Assembly (NCBI GenBank): GCA_947579605.1
Contig: OX388328.1
Coordinates: 10,395,684 to 10,459,683 of the forward strand
Origin: Athripsodes cinereus
Taxonomy: Eukaryota; Arthropoda; Insecta; Trichoptera; Leptoceridae
Reading direction: 5' to 3'
Length of the DNA: 64,000 bases
Position numbers and translations under genes: made by a program. Under the pieces are notes generated by a model. That model did no database searches, was not told the DNA's origin, and saw nothing but the letters and a program-made list of their open reading frames with translations. Shown piece after piece: positions 1-8,552 of this stretch (the stretch's first letter is position 1; each line of letters opens with the position of its first letter).

Positions 1-60
1 TTTATTTGGCGCTGTTTAATGGTCCGTGACCATCTCAAGAGCGCCGTGGCTTTTTAGTTA
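1..60 (-). repeat. Fragment of a dispersed GCGC/CCATTAAA repeat
   Basis: Read on the minus strand, this stretch has a GGCGC block, a TTGAGATGG block, CCATTAAA and then GCGCC. The same order (GCGC, TTGTGATGG, CCATTAAA, GGCGC) recurs near 36840-36885 and, on the minus strand, near 46730-46780. The calexcitin-like reading frame runs straight into it, so it probably marks the breakpoint that truncated that gene. No family name is assigned. Confidence 0.45.
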
Positions 61-409
61 AGTTGGAAGCATCTTCTAGGTCAAACATGAAGTTCATGTA
101 ACGCTGCTGCCACTGCAGAGGACGGTCGGGACTTTGGGCAAACTCATCCCACATAGAACTCCATTCATTCACAGACACCTCTCCATCTTTATTGGCATCA
201 GTTCTCTGCCTCAGGACATCCCATATCTTGGTCATGGTGTCGTACGTCTCTACGTTCTTAGGACGACTCTGGGGCCATCCACGACGAGTGCAGATTTTCT
301 CAATAGCTAACTCGAAGTCCTTCTTTTCGAGCGTTCCACTTTGGTTGACATCAAAAAAAACGTTGGACACATAGAGAAGCTCCTTCTTACGGAGATATGA
401 GATAGGCAT
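35..409 (-). pseudogene. Calexcitin-like EF-hand protein, truncated after two EF-hands
   Basis: The frame encodes 124 residues starting MPISYLRKKELLYV and resembles insect calexcitin / sarcoplasmic calcium-binding proteins, which are cytosolic calcium sensors with three to four EF-hands. Two canonical calcium loops are visible: DVNQSGTLEKKD near residue 20 and DANKDGEVSVNE near residue 71. Family similarity stops after FMFDLEDASN. The last residues, LTKKPRRS, come from the adjacent repeat, and there is no GT donor at the point of divergence. The C-terminal EF-hands are therefore missing here. The start codon sits in a plausible 5' leader. It could be a retrocopy or a gene broken by a repeat insertion; an exon whose next partner lies off-window with an unusual donor is less likely. 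Confidence 0.55.
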
Positions 410-558
410 CGTGGTAAATTGGAATCGTGAGACAAAGCAGTATTTTTGTCTCTTTCACCCGCTGTGTTGTTGCGAGTAGTCGGTGTTGTTATCCTTTTCT
501 GTTACACTACCGGACATACACTGATCACTACACGCTGGCACTTGTGAGACAACAAAGT
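410..558 (-). other. Upstream leader of the calexcitin-like copy
   Basis: There is no reading frame of note. The stretch lies directly upstream of the minus-strand ATG at 409 and could be retained 5' UTR or promoter. It ends where the inverted repeat starts at about 559. No clear TATA box is seen. Confidence 0.3.
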
Positions 559-592
559 TTACTTCCACTTCACTTTATTTAAATGTCAGAAC

Positions 593-623
593 ATTTTCGA
601 ACATTAACTGTTCATTATCGATG
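593..623 (-). ncRNA. Hammerhead-like stem-loop, foldback 1 left arm
   Basis: On the minus strand, about 35 bases past the stop codon, ATCGATAATGAACA is followed by a short loop, TGTTCGAAAACG and then TTTAAATAAAG. A GAACA/TGTTC stem sits between a 'CGATAATG' side and a 'CGAAAACG' side. This is similar to, but not a perfect match of, the CUGANGA...GAAA core of hammerhead ribozymes known from Penelope-like elements. Activity is unproven. Confidence 0.35.
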
Positions 624-657
624 ACAATGTAATACTGAGCTCACTTTAATAAACTAC

Positions 658-890
658 CTACACCAAAAGTTTTAGAAGTGGGGATGTCAGTGTTGGTATC
701 TGAACATTCACTACATTATTCAAATTCTTGTGTATTTCCAATGTCTCTAAAATATCTAATTTAAAACCCTTTTCACACATATGGAGTACTTCGGCATCAT
801 CTTCACCAAAACTGTGTCCTATCTCCTTTGCATGATCCGCCATCTCAGAATTAATACATAAGTTTCTAATCGCCTTTTTATGTTCCTTTC
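658..890 (-). pseudogene. Penelope-like GIY-YIG C-terminal fragment (left arm)
   Basis: The frame enters from the centre of the foldback and ends at a stop beside LLKLLV. It contains MADHAKEIGHSF, DILETLEIHK and a final SPLLKLLV. This order (a 'FA.H....H.F' block, an 'LD.LE..EI' block and a closing 'SPLL') is what I recognise at the C-terminus of Penelope-like elements carrying a GIY-YIG endonuclease. RT and the catalytic GIY and YIG residues are absent, so the fragment cannot be active. Confidence 0.55.
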
Positions 891-944
891 TATGTTGGTA
901 AAACGGGAAGAAAGTTCTCCTCCAAAATAAAGGAACATACAGAG

Positions 945-1160
945 GCGATTAGAAACTTAAGTATTAATTCTGAGATGGCGGATCATGCAAGGGAGACAGG
1001 ACACAGTTTTGGTGAAGATGATGCCGAAGTACTCCATATGTGTGAAAAGGGTTTTAAATTAGATATTTTAGAGACATTGGAAATACACAAGAATTTGAAT
1101 AATGTAGTGAATGTTCAGATACCAACACTGACATCCCCACTTCTAAAACTTTTGGTGTAG
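945..1160 (+). pseudogene. Penelope-like GIY-YIG C-terminal fragment (right arm)
   Basis: This is the mirror copy of the left-arm fragment and is nearly identical at protein level (MADHARETGHSF instead of MADHAKEIGHSF). It ends at the same LLKLLV stop. The near-identity of the arms suggests either a single dimer formed at insertion or later gene conversion between the arms. Confidence 0.55.
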
Positions 1161-1194
1161 GTAGTTTATTAAAGTAAGCTCAGTATTACATTGT

Positions 1195-1226
1195 CATCGA
1201 TAATGAACAGTTAATGTTCGAAAACG
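1195..1226 (+). ncRNA. Hammerhead-like stem-loop, foldback 1 right arm
   Basis: This is the right-arm copy of the stem-loop at 593-623, at the same distance from the stop codon and followed by AATAAAG. Confidence 0.35.
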
Positions 1227-1317
1227 TTCTGACATTTAAATAAAGTGAAGTGGAAGTAAAACAGTGTTCTGTAATACATTAATTTTATTATTTTATACCA
1301 ATACATTATATATTACA

Positions 1318-1550
1318 CAAGAATTTGAATAATGTAGTGAATGTTCAGATACCAACACTGACATCCCCACTTCTAAAACTTTTGGTGTAGGTAGTTTATT
1401 AAAGTAAGCTCAGTATTACATTGTCATCGATAATGAACAGTTAATGTTCGAAAACGTTCTGACATTTAAATAAAGTGAAGTGGAAGTAAAACAGTGTTCT
1501 GTAATACATTAATTTTATTATTTTATACCAATACATTATATATTTAATAT
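1318..1550 (+). repeat. Direct partial duplication of the foldback 1 right arm
   Basis: From 1318 (AAGAATTTGAATAATGTAG) the sequence repeats 1088-1315 almost exactly: the last coding part, the stop, the stem-loop (about 1425-1456) and the tail. Both copies end in the same TTATTTTATACCAATACATT block. The duplication is in direct orientation and only about 20 bp from the first copy. Confidence 0.8.
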
Positions 1551-1795
1551 ATAAACAATACTTAGATACTTTTCGTTTAATCCATAGCGGTAGTATAGAG
1601 GGCAAACCAGGACAGGGAGGGGTAGGAATAATGTTGAGTAATGATTTGGGTAGATGTTGAGTAAAGATTTATACCAATACATTATATATTTAATATATAA
1701 ACAATACTTAATACTTTTCGTTTAATGCATAGCGGTAGTATAGAGGGCAAACCAGGACAGGGAGTGGTAGGAATAATGTTGAGTAAAGATTTGGG
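1518..1795 (+). repeat. Tandem duplication of the LINE start (about 150 bp unit)
   Basis: The block TACCAATACATTATATATTT...AGCGGTAGTATAGAGGGCAAACC...ATGTTGAGTA occurs at about 1523-1650 and again at about 1668-1790, with a few substitutions. The second copy continues into the LINE endonuclease frame; the first ends after about 130 bp. Confidence 0.75.
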
Positions 1796-2393
1796 TAGGA
1801 GAGTAAAGGGATATGTCCACTTTGGAGGTAGAATTATTTTAGTCAAGCTAGATACCAAACCCGTAGGTACAATTCTGATTCAAGTTTACATGCCAACATC
1901 TAGCCATAGCGACCAAGAAATTAAGATCTTATACGAAAACATCCAGAAATTGCTAGATGACACAAAAGCTGAGGAAAATGTCATTGTAATGGGAGACTGG
2001 AACGCAGTAGTAGGGGAAGAAAGGGAGGGATCAATCGTAGGTGCATATGGGTTGGGCATTAGAAACGATAGAGTTAACCGTCTCGTAGAATTTTGTGCCA
2101 AAAACAATATGTTTGTAGCCAACACGTGGTTTCAACACCACTATAGACATCGGTATACGTGGAAATCTCCCGGAGACAGATTTCGTTTACAGATCGACTA
2201 CATTCTAACGCGTCAAGGATATAGGAATCAAATTAAAGATTGCAGGAGCTATGCAGGTCCGGACATTGATAGTGACCATAATATGGTTGTAGCGGAAACC
2301 ATGTTAAAATTCAAAAGACTGGAGAAGAGGAACACAAAGAGATGGAACTTAAAGCTGCTCAAGATAAAAGAAATAAAAGAAAAATATGACTAA
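1725..2393 (+). pseudogene. LINE endonuclease (EEP fold) fragment
   Basis: About 220 residues match the apurinic-like endonuclease of non-LTR elements. Visible blocks are VIVMGDWNAVVGEE (the GDFN/GDWN catalytic block), RNDRVNRLVEFC, then an IDYIL block and the closing SDHNMV block. The enzyme nicks target DNA for target-primed reverse transcription. The N-terminal catalytic N and E blocks are missing, so the domain is truncated. The frame stops at 2391-2393 and resumes at 2400 in another phase. Confidence 0.75.
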
Positions 2394-2399
2394 AAAACT

Positions 2400-3335
2400 A
2401 TGACATGTAATTTTGAGAGCAATGAAAATGTAAACAGAGTATGGGAAAATATCAAAGAGAAAATAACCGCAGCGGCAGACGAGGTTATAGAGAAAAGAAA
2501 GCCGCAAGCTAGGAAAGAATGGATCACGGACGACATTTTAAAAATGATCAAAGAAAGAAGAAAGCTAAAGAACTCTAAAACAGAAGAAGGGAAAAAGGAA
2601 TATAAAGTCCTTAGAAATAAAATTAACAGAGAATCCAAGCTGAGAAAGGAAAGTTATTTGCAAGAAAAATGCAAAAATAACAACAGAAATATAAAACAAA
2701 GGAAATTTGAAACCGCATACTCTGAAGTAAAGAATTTCTTCAATGACAAAACACAGCCACGATGTGCTATACAAGATAAAAACGGCAAACTGCTGTTTGA
2801 GGACGAACTGATCGTCAAGAGATGGAAAGAATACCTAGAACAATTGTACAAAGGAAAGAACATACTAAGAACATACGAAAGCAAAGCACTAGAAACAGAA
2901 TATGACGTAGAAAATAATGGAGATGACATCTTAAGAAGTGAATTTGATATTGCATTAGCAAAGTTAAAAGATGGCAAAGCACCAGGTATCGACCTGATTC
3001 CATCAGAGCTGCTTAAATGCGCGGGAAAAGGCATGCTTGACACATTATATAAGCTTGTCTGCAAAATATACGACACAGGAAAGATGCCTGAGGACTTTGC
3101 CAAATGTCTGATACGAGCGCTTCCTAAGAAAGCAGGCACGACAAAGTGCGAACAACACAGAACTTTAAGCATGATATCATACGCTTCTAAGATACTCGCC
3201 AACATTATAATGAAAAGGGCGGAAAATAAAATAAACGAAACACTTTCAGAAGATCAATTTGGATTCCGCAAGGAGACAGGTACAAGAGATGCAATCCTGA
3301 GTCTCAGACTTATTCTAGAAAAGAGAATAACATGA
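2400..3335 (+). pseudogene. LINE linker and N-terminal reverse transcriptase
   Basis: The first half is lysine-rich linker. From about residue 190 the RT fingers appear: KLKDGKAPGIDLIPSELLK, then FAKCLIRALPKKAG, then the EDQFGFRKETGTRDAI block. The frame ends at LEKRIT, exactly where the inserted foldback starts. The homologous continuation resumes after 4262, so the interruption is by insertion and not by deletion. Confidence 0.75.
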
Positions 3336-3401
3336 TTAGAAAATGAGTTTAATTCACAATGTATTTAAATTATCACTTGATATTTATATGTAGATCTGCG
3401 A

Positions 3402-3435
3402 CCGGTTTCGATACGCTAGTACCATTCACGAGCAG
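3402..3435 (-). ncRNA. Hammerhead-like stem-loop, foldback 2 left arm
   Basis: On the minus strand CTGCTCGTGAAT precedes a GGTAC/GTATC stem with a TAGC loop, then GAAACCGG. Helix and GAAA side fit a hammerhead layout; the CUGANGA side is degenerate (CTCGTGA). Confidence 0.35.
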
Positions 3436-3833
3436 AATATAAACTGAGTGCAAAAACAAAAGAAGGGTTCGTTAGAGAGTTATGTATGTGTGGCTAGTGG
3501 GTAGTGGGGTGGGGGTGGAAGTATTATTAGAAAAAGATTGGAGGTGGGAGGAATCAGGGAAAGAAAACATTGAAAGTAGGGGAGATTTTTGTGGTGCTAT
3601 TATTTTATTAACCAAATTATGACCGGAGTTAATCGCTTTATTAATTTCTAATGTTTCAGATGCTAATAAGTTAAAATAATTATTTAAATTTGTATGACTA
3701 AAGGATACATTGCTTCTATTATGTGTATGGTCGTATTCTATTAGGTGATTAGCGAATTCCGAAAAGTTATTATTATTTAAACAAAGTTCGTGTTCCCTGA
3801 TTCTTGTTTTAAAATTCCTTTTAAAATAACTTT

Positions 3834-4125
3834 TCGGAATTCGCTAATCACCTAATAGAATACGACCATACACATAATAGAAGCAATGTATCCTTTAGTC
3901 ATACAAATTTAAATAATTATTTTAACTTATTAGCATCTGAAACATTAGAAATTAATAAAGCGATTAACTCCGGTCATAATTTGGTTAATAAAATAATAGC
4001 ACCACAAAAATCTCCCCTACTTTCAATGTTTTCTTTCCCTGATTCCTCCCACCTCCAATCTTTTTCTAATAATACTTCCACCCCCACCCCACTACCCACT
4101 AGCCACACATACATAACTCTCTAAC
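3834..4125 (+). pseudogene. Penelope-like GIY-YIG C-terminal fragment (foldback 2 right arm; mirrored at about 3474-3765, minus)
   Basis: Translating outward from the centre gives EFANHLIEYDHTH, a serine/asparagine stretch, ETLEINKAINSGHNLVNK and QKSPLLSMFS, then a low-complexity tail to a stop near 4125. The 'FANHL..YDH', 'LE..EI.K' and 'SPLL' blocks are the same signature as in foldback 1 but clearly diverged, so this is a second Penelope-like family. The left arm encodes the same peptide on the minus strand. Confidence 0.55.
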
Positions 4126-4160
4126 GAACCCTTCTTTTGTTTTTGCACTCAGTTTATATT

Positions 4161-4195
4161 CTGCTCGTGAAGGTACTAGCGTATCGAAACCGGTT
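4161..4195 (+). ncRNA. Hammerhead-like stem-loop, foldback 2 right arm
   Basis: This is the right-arm copy: CTGCTCGTGAAG, a GGTAC-TAGC-GTATC hairpin, then GAAACCGG. It lies about 40 bases after the stop codon of the GIY-YIG fragment. Confidence 0.35.
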
Positions 4196-4261
4196 GCAGA
4201 TCTACATATAAATATCAAGTGATAATTTAAATACATTGTGAATTAAACTCATTTTCTAATC

Positions 4262-5172
4262 ATGTCGCGTAATTATCACATAGTGAATGCCAAAAACATC
4301 GAAAATAAGAGAATAACAACTAATAAAAACACATACATAGCATTCATCGACCTTGAAAAAGCATTCGATAAAGTAGAATGGGAACAACTTTTTAAGACTC
4401 TAAACCAGATAGGAATGAGTTATAAAGACAGAAGAGCAATCTGGAGCTTATACAAGAACGAAATGGCTGTGATTAAAAGCGGAGAGAGCTGCGCAGAAGC
4501 AAGGGTCGAACAAGGTGTAAGACAGGGATGCTCAATGTCGCCAGCTCTCTTTAACTGCTATATACTATTGATGATCTCAGAGAAGAAATGAAGAACTGGA
4601 CAGGAGTCAAAATAAATGGGAAAAAGGTCGACATGATTAGATATGCTGACGACATAGCACTGCTCGCAGACTCCGAGATGGAGCTGAATGAAGCCTTAGG
4701 AAAAATGGAAAGTATACTGTTGTCAAAGTACAACATGAAAATAAATAAAGACAAAACAAAATGTATGGTCGTTGGAAAAGAGGAAGCGACTGCGAACATT
4801 GCCATAAATGGAGTGAGCATCAAACAAGTAAGAGAATTCGTGTACTTGGGCAGCAGAATAAACCAAGATGGACGCTCCAAATCGGAATTTGTGAGCAGAA
4901 TAAACCAGGCAAGAATTGCTTTTAACAAAAAATCTAAGATATTGGAATCCTCAAACATTGATTTAAGCGTAAGGAAGAACCTTACTAAAGCCTTTGTATG
5001 GAGCATTCTGCTTTATGGTTGCGAGACGTGGACCATCAGCAAGAGGGAAAGCGGACGGTTGGCGGCCTTTGAAATGTGGTGCTACAGACACATGCTGAAG
5101 ATCCATTGGTCGGAACACATCGAAAACGAAGAAGTATTAACCAGGGTTGGCGAAAAAAAGGCAACTTCTTAA
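4262..5172 (+). pseudogene. LINE reverse transcriptase palm and thumb, frameshifted
   Basis: After the foldback the RT resumes. IAFIDLEKAFDKVEW carries the first catalytic Asp, VRQGCSMSPALFN follows, and MIRYADDIALLA carries the YADD motif. A break near 4590 shifts the frame between these blocks. Beyond the thumb the frame reads LYGCETWTISKRESGR and EMWCYRHMLKIHWSEH, typical of the RTE C-terminal region. The frame ends at 5172 and continues in another phase from 5147. Confidence 0.75.
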
Positions 5173-5419
5173 GAGAATCAGCCAACAACGAGCTAACTGG
5201 ATTGGCCACAACATCAGGCACCCAGGACTACTCATCGCCATCGCAGACGGTAAGACCGAGGGGACAAATGGCAGAGGCCGACCAAGAGATGCGTATATGG
5301 ACCAACTGAAGAGGGACATGAATTGTGGCTCATACGTAGAGCTGAAAAGACTGGCTGAGAATAGGGAGGAATGGAGAAGAAAGTCAAAACTCGTTGCAGA
5401 CCAATCCAGTGGATTGTAA
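5147..5419 (+). pseudogene. RTE-like LINE C-terminal domain
   Basis: The block NWIGHNIRHPGLL, then GRGRPRDAYMDQLKRD, then LAENREEWRRK matches the conserved C-terminal tail of RTE-type LINE proteins (W.GH, GRPR.RW.D, R..WR). It is the out-of-frame continuation of the preceding RT fragment and carries no catalytic domain. Confidence 0.65.
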
Positions 5420-5439
5420 CTCATTATATATACTTAGAA

Positions 5440-6180
5440 ATAGTGTTTAATGTTAATATATCTTCTCGTTTACACGTCTTCCATCACAACGAGAGCGGAA
5501 GAGATAGATATACATTCCCATAATGTACTGTGTATTTCGGCTTACATAGGTACTGTTATTTTTTGTTAGACTTGACTACAGGGTAAATAATATAAGTTTC
5601 TCTTTCTCCCACTCACACTACATTACAACAGCAAGGAGTGAAAGAGATAGAAAGAATTCAAATTATTTTGAGTATTTTTGAATGGTGTGAATTTTATAAA
5701 TTTGATTTAAAAATTCAAAATGCTTAAATTAACTACATAAATATGATCAATAAATTCTACTTACCGGTGAAATGTCACTCAATCACTTTTTTTGACCTTT
5801 ACAGATCGATTTGTACAGGATTTAAGCGCACAATTTGGCATATTTTCAGCTCCGGACACATCACGTACCCAATGGTATATAAAGATCGACTGAACCATGG
5901 AACGGCTAAACTGTGGCGTCACGCCGCAGTTGCATCCGACAATTTATTTGTTCTACCTGTCATATCTAGTGTTATATCAATGCTCTAGACACAATCCATT
6001 ATTATTTGCATGTGTTTCAGGAAGAAAATATTGAGAAATATTGGTTGCATTTTGACATTTCAACGTGAAATTAAATTTTCTTAATGTGCTTTGTTATTTT
6101 TATAATTTTTTATATTGCATTATTTCTAGAAGTGTTTGTTTAATGTCTTTCTTTTTCTCACCACCTGTTGTTTACATACA
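5440..6180. other. Unassigned AT-rich stretch
   Basis: I see no supported gene or clear repeat boundary. Small open frames at 5743-5988 and 6065-6250 have no recognisable domain. Confidence 0.4.
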
Positions 6181-6840
6181 ATATACTATACCCTCACGCC
6201 ATGTCCCAGGAGGGGTAGGCAGAGAGAACGGAACGCCATATATATACTGAACGCCATATAGCCATTCGTGGTTAGATGGAAGAAATCACTTTATAGTGAT
6301 AATCTCGCCACTGCACATCATCCTAGTTTTTTAAATTTTATATTATTTTGTTTACACTGTTATGTAATGATGATGTGCAAAAAGAATAAATAAATAAATA
6401 TAGATCTATCCTTACATACTTCTTTCGCTTCCTCTACATTCATCCAGTTTCTCATACATGCACGCTGATTTCTCTTACTCAGCACGCGTCCGTCCTTAAG
6501 AATTTGGTCCACGTGATCAAGCCACGTGGTTCTTGGACGTCCACGCTTCCTCACACCCCTTCTTTCAGATAAATACATCCTCTTCGTCATCCTTTCATCT
6601 TGCATTCGCTCAACATGTCCAAACCATCTCAACTTGTTTACATGCATTCTGTCCACAACACTCCTCTCACATCCGCTCATTCTCCTGATATCCTCATTCT
6701 TCACTCTATCTCCCAACGTTTTACCAACCATTCTTCTCAGTGAACGCATCTCCACAGCATTTATTCCACTCTCATCCTTTTTCAACCACGTCCAAGTTTC
6801 GCTTGCATACATACATACAATATGCTACATATTATTTTGT
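6180..6840 (-). mobile_element. LINE 'B' 3' fragment
   Basis: On the minus strand the frame at 6812-6415 encodes MYASETWTWLKKDE, RWFGHVERMQDERM and GRPRTTWLDHVDQILKD, closely matching the C-terminus of the LINE at 14647-17560. The 3' end continues to about 6186 with the same terminal block (AACGGAACGCCATAT, then a CTACCCC...GGGAC segment). Other 3' fragments of this family lie at 44513-44580, 54655-55085 and 58835-59300, so it is abundant locally. The copy is 5'-truncated. Confidence 0.75.
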
Positions 6841-7019
6841 GCTTCTGTTAGACTTTGAAAATAATACACTTCTCATTTATTTATTTAATTCTTCTAAGAT
6901 AGCAAAATATTAATCATTACACAATGTTAAGAATTAACAATTATACAATAAAATGTACAGAATGCGAGTTGATCGCTGTAGTTCAATATTATATTTGTTG
7001 CTGTTAATCTTTATTATAA

Positions 7020-7200
7020 TTTGTAGTCAACATTCTATCCCATGTGCGAAATTGTGTCTATCTGATCAACATCACAGTGCGGCATGTTCCACTTAACTGC
7101 TTCTAGCCACCTCCCCTGGGACCTATCTCTGGGACATATGTATAGTTGTTGGGCCTTATTGCCCGCATATCTTGACAATCTTCTGGACACGTGCCCATAC
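7020..7200 (-). mobile_element. Degenerate LINE C-terminal fragment
   Basis: The minus strand translates to RLWYGHVSRRLSRY, then CPRDRSQGRWLEAVKW. The 'WYGHV.RR' and 'GRW.EAVK' blocks are typical of LINE C-termini. It is distinct from LINE B and too short to classify. Confidence 0.4.
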
Positions 7201-7305
7201 CATCATAATATAACAATTGGACAAATCATGCAGATGTAGCTAGTTCCAAACAAAGGTAGCAATTTTTTATCACGGATATTAAAGGGATTATTTTTATATT
7301 TTCAG

Positions 7306-8552
7306 CTTCACAAATGTCCTGGCGGCAAGAGAAAGCAGAAGAACTACTGGAAACAGGAAAATTCTCTGATATAGAAATTATTGTTGAATATCCCAATGAA
7401 CCTGTCATGAAAATAAAAGCGCACAGATGTCTGTTACATATTACAAGTGCCGTATGGAGTGCTGCACTGCAATGGTCGAAGGATGGACAAATTCATGTCA
7501 AAGTATATCCGTACACAATCATGCGGAAGTTAATCAAATGTGCCTATGTTAATAAAATGGAAATAGAATCTGTTGACGAATGTGTACAAATGTTGAATGC
7601 AGCAGATTACTACGATATGAAGACTCCGATAGATTTCTGCAATCAATTTGTTCTGCAGTATATATCAAAAGGCAATGTGAATGTTATTGATATAGTTCAT
7701 TTATTAAACGCATCCACAATGCTAAAATCAGATACAATAAAAGCGTATTGCTTGGCCTACGTGGAAGATAATACAAAAAAGTTTTCCGAGAGTAAAGAAT
7801 TTCTTAAATTGTCTGTGGATGTCATCAAGATGTTGGTGCAAATACAAAATTATATTTGTGATGAAAATTATTTGATACGATCTGTTTTAAGATGGTGCGA
7901 GGTGAATAAATTAGAAGACAAGACTTTAAAAGAATTCGTCGAAGATATTGATGTATTAAACAAGTTTCGATGGGCAACATTATCAAACGAAGAAAGAGCA
8001 ATGTTAATTGCAGATTTTCCGGATATATTCCACGGTGAGTTGTTTAGTAATCAATTATTCTATAATCCTTTACATGCTGTGAATTTTGCACGCGGCGAAT
8101 CAAATGAAAATGAAATAAATATGATCATAGTTCGCGGGCCACCATATACTGTCATAGAACAATTTATATATCACGGCGAACCAATTAATTTACCCATAAA
8201 TTCAATACAGCTATCTCGACGTTGTAGTCTTATTGATCACACTGTAACTAAAACATACGAAGATAGATTCACTATTCATGTACTGAATCGCGTGATAGAA
8301 TTTGACGGATCTGTTTTAGAATCATCAGGTCCTGTCGTGACGGTACCTCCCCCTGTTTTGACGATACCTCTTACAGATAAATCTACGTTTGCTGTAAATA
8401 TTACATTAAGAAAAACTGGTATTTATTATAAAAATACACAGTATGGGGTAATGGGGCCTGGGCTTAATCGTCGTAACGGTGGGATTATTGAAAAACTTAA
8501 CACTTCCTTCGAAGAGCCATCTACCTCAGAGATGGGACAGGAATTTTATTGA
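7306..8552 (+). CDS. BTB/POZ-BACK domain protein (ATG at 7314)
   Basis: The frame encodes 412 residues. Residues about 18-105 look like a BTB/POZ domain (KFSDIEIIV, then IKAHRCLLHITSAVWSAAL, then the ADYYDM block), a dimerisation fold often linked to Cullin-3 ubiquitin ligases. Residues about 130-235 resemble a BACK domain. No kelch repeats follow; the last 170 residues look beta-rich and could be a PHR-like domain, but I cannot assign them. A pyrimidine-rich stretch and acceptor AG end at 7305, so an upstream exon exists that I cannot locate. The rest is one intact exon. The stop is followed by AT-rich sequence with several AATAAA candidates (for example near 8994). Confidence 0.75.

Larger units (their letters stand above)
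559..1262. repeat. Foldback 1: head-to-head inverted dimer of a Penelope-like 3' end
   Basis: Two arms of about 330 bp (559-886 and about 931-1262) are near-perfect reverse complements around a spacer of about 45 bp. Each arm reads outward: C-terminal coding sequence with GIY-YIG-type similarity, a stop codon, a short stem-loop and an AATAAA-bearing tail. Both copies are cut at the centre, so they are two 5'-truncated copies joined head to head. Inverted and tandem arrangements are known for Penelope-like elements. That these arms belong to such an element is inferred from the protein motif and the hairpin. Confidence 0.65.
3337..4262. repeat. Foldback 2: head-to-head Penelope-like 3' ends inserted in the LINE RT
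   Basis: The arms at about 3337-3770 and 3826-4262 are close reverse complements about 435 bp long, around a spacer of about 55 bp. The outer ends read CATGATTAGAAAATGAG and its complement. Each arm reads outward through a GIY-YIG-type C-terminus, a stop, a stem-loop and an AT-rich tail, as in foldback 1 but with a different sequence. It splits the RT of the surrounding LINE. No clear target duplication is visible. Confidence 0.7.
1700..5440 (+). mobile_element. RTE-like non-LTR retrotransposon, broken and interrupted by a foldback
   Basis: The parts in order are an endonuclease (1725-2393), the start of RT (2400-3335), an inserted inverted repeat (3337-4262), the RT catalytic region (4262-5172) and a C-terminal domain (5147-5419). 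The protein resembles the RTE/BovB-type endonuclease-RT family often mislabelled 'craniofacial development protein 2-like'. The N-terminus of the endonuclease is missing, and frame breaks occur near 2393, 4590 and 5150, so the copy is dead. A second fragment of the same 3' end lies at 33283-33512. Confidence 0.75.

Noticed and set aside
5743..5988. 81-codon frame near 5.7 kb
   Set aside because: No domain, no splice context and no repeat match; insufficient to call a gene.
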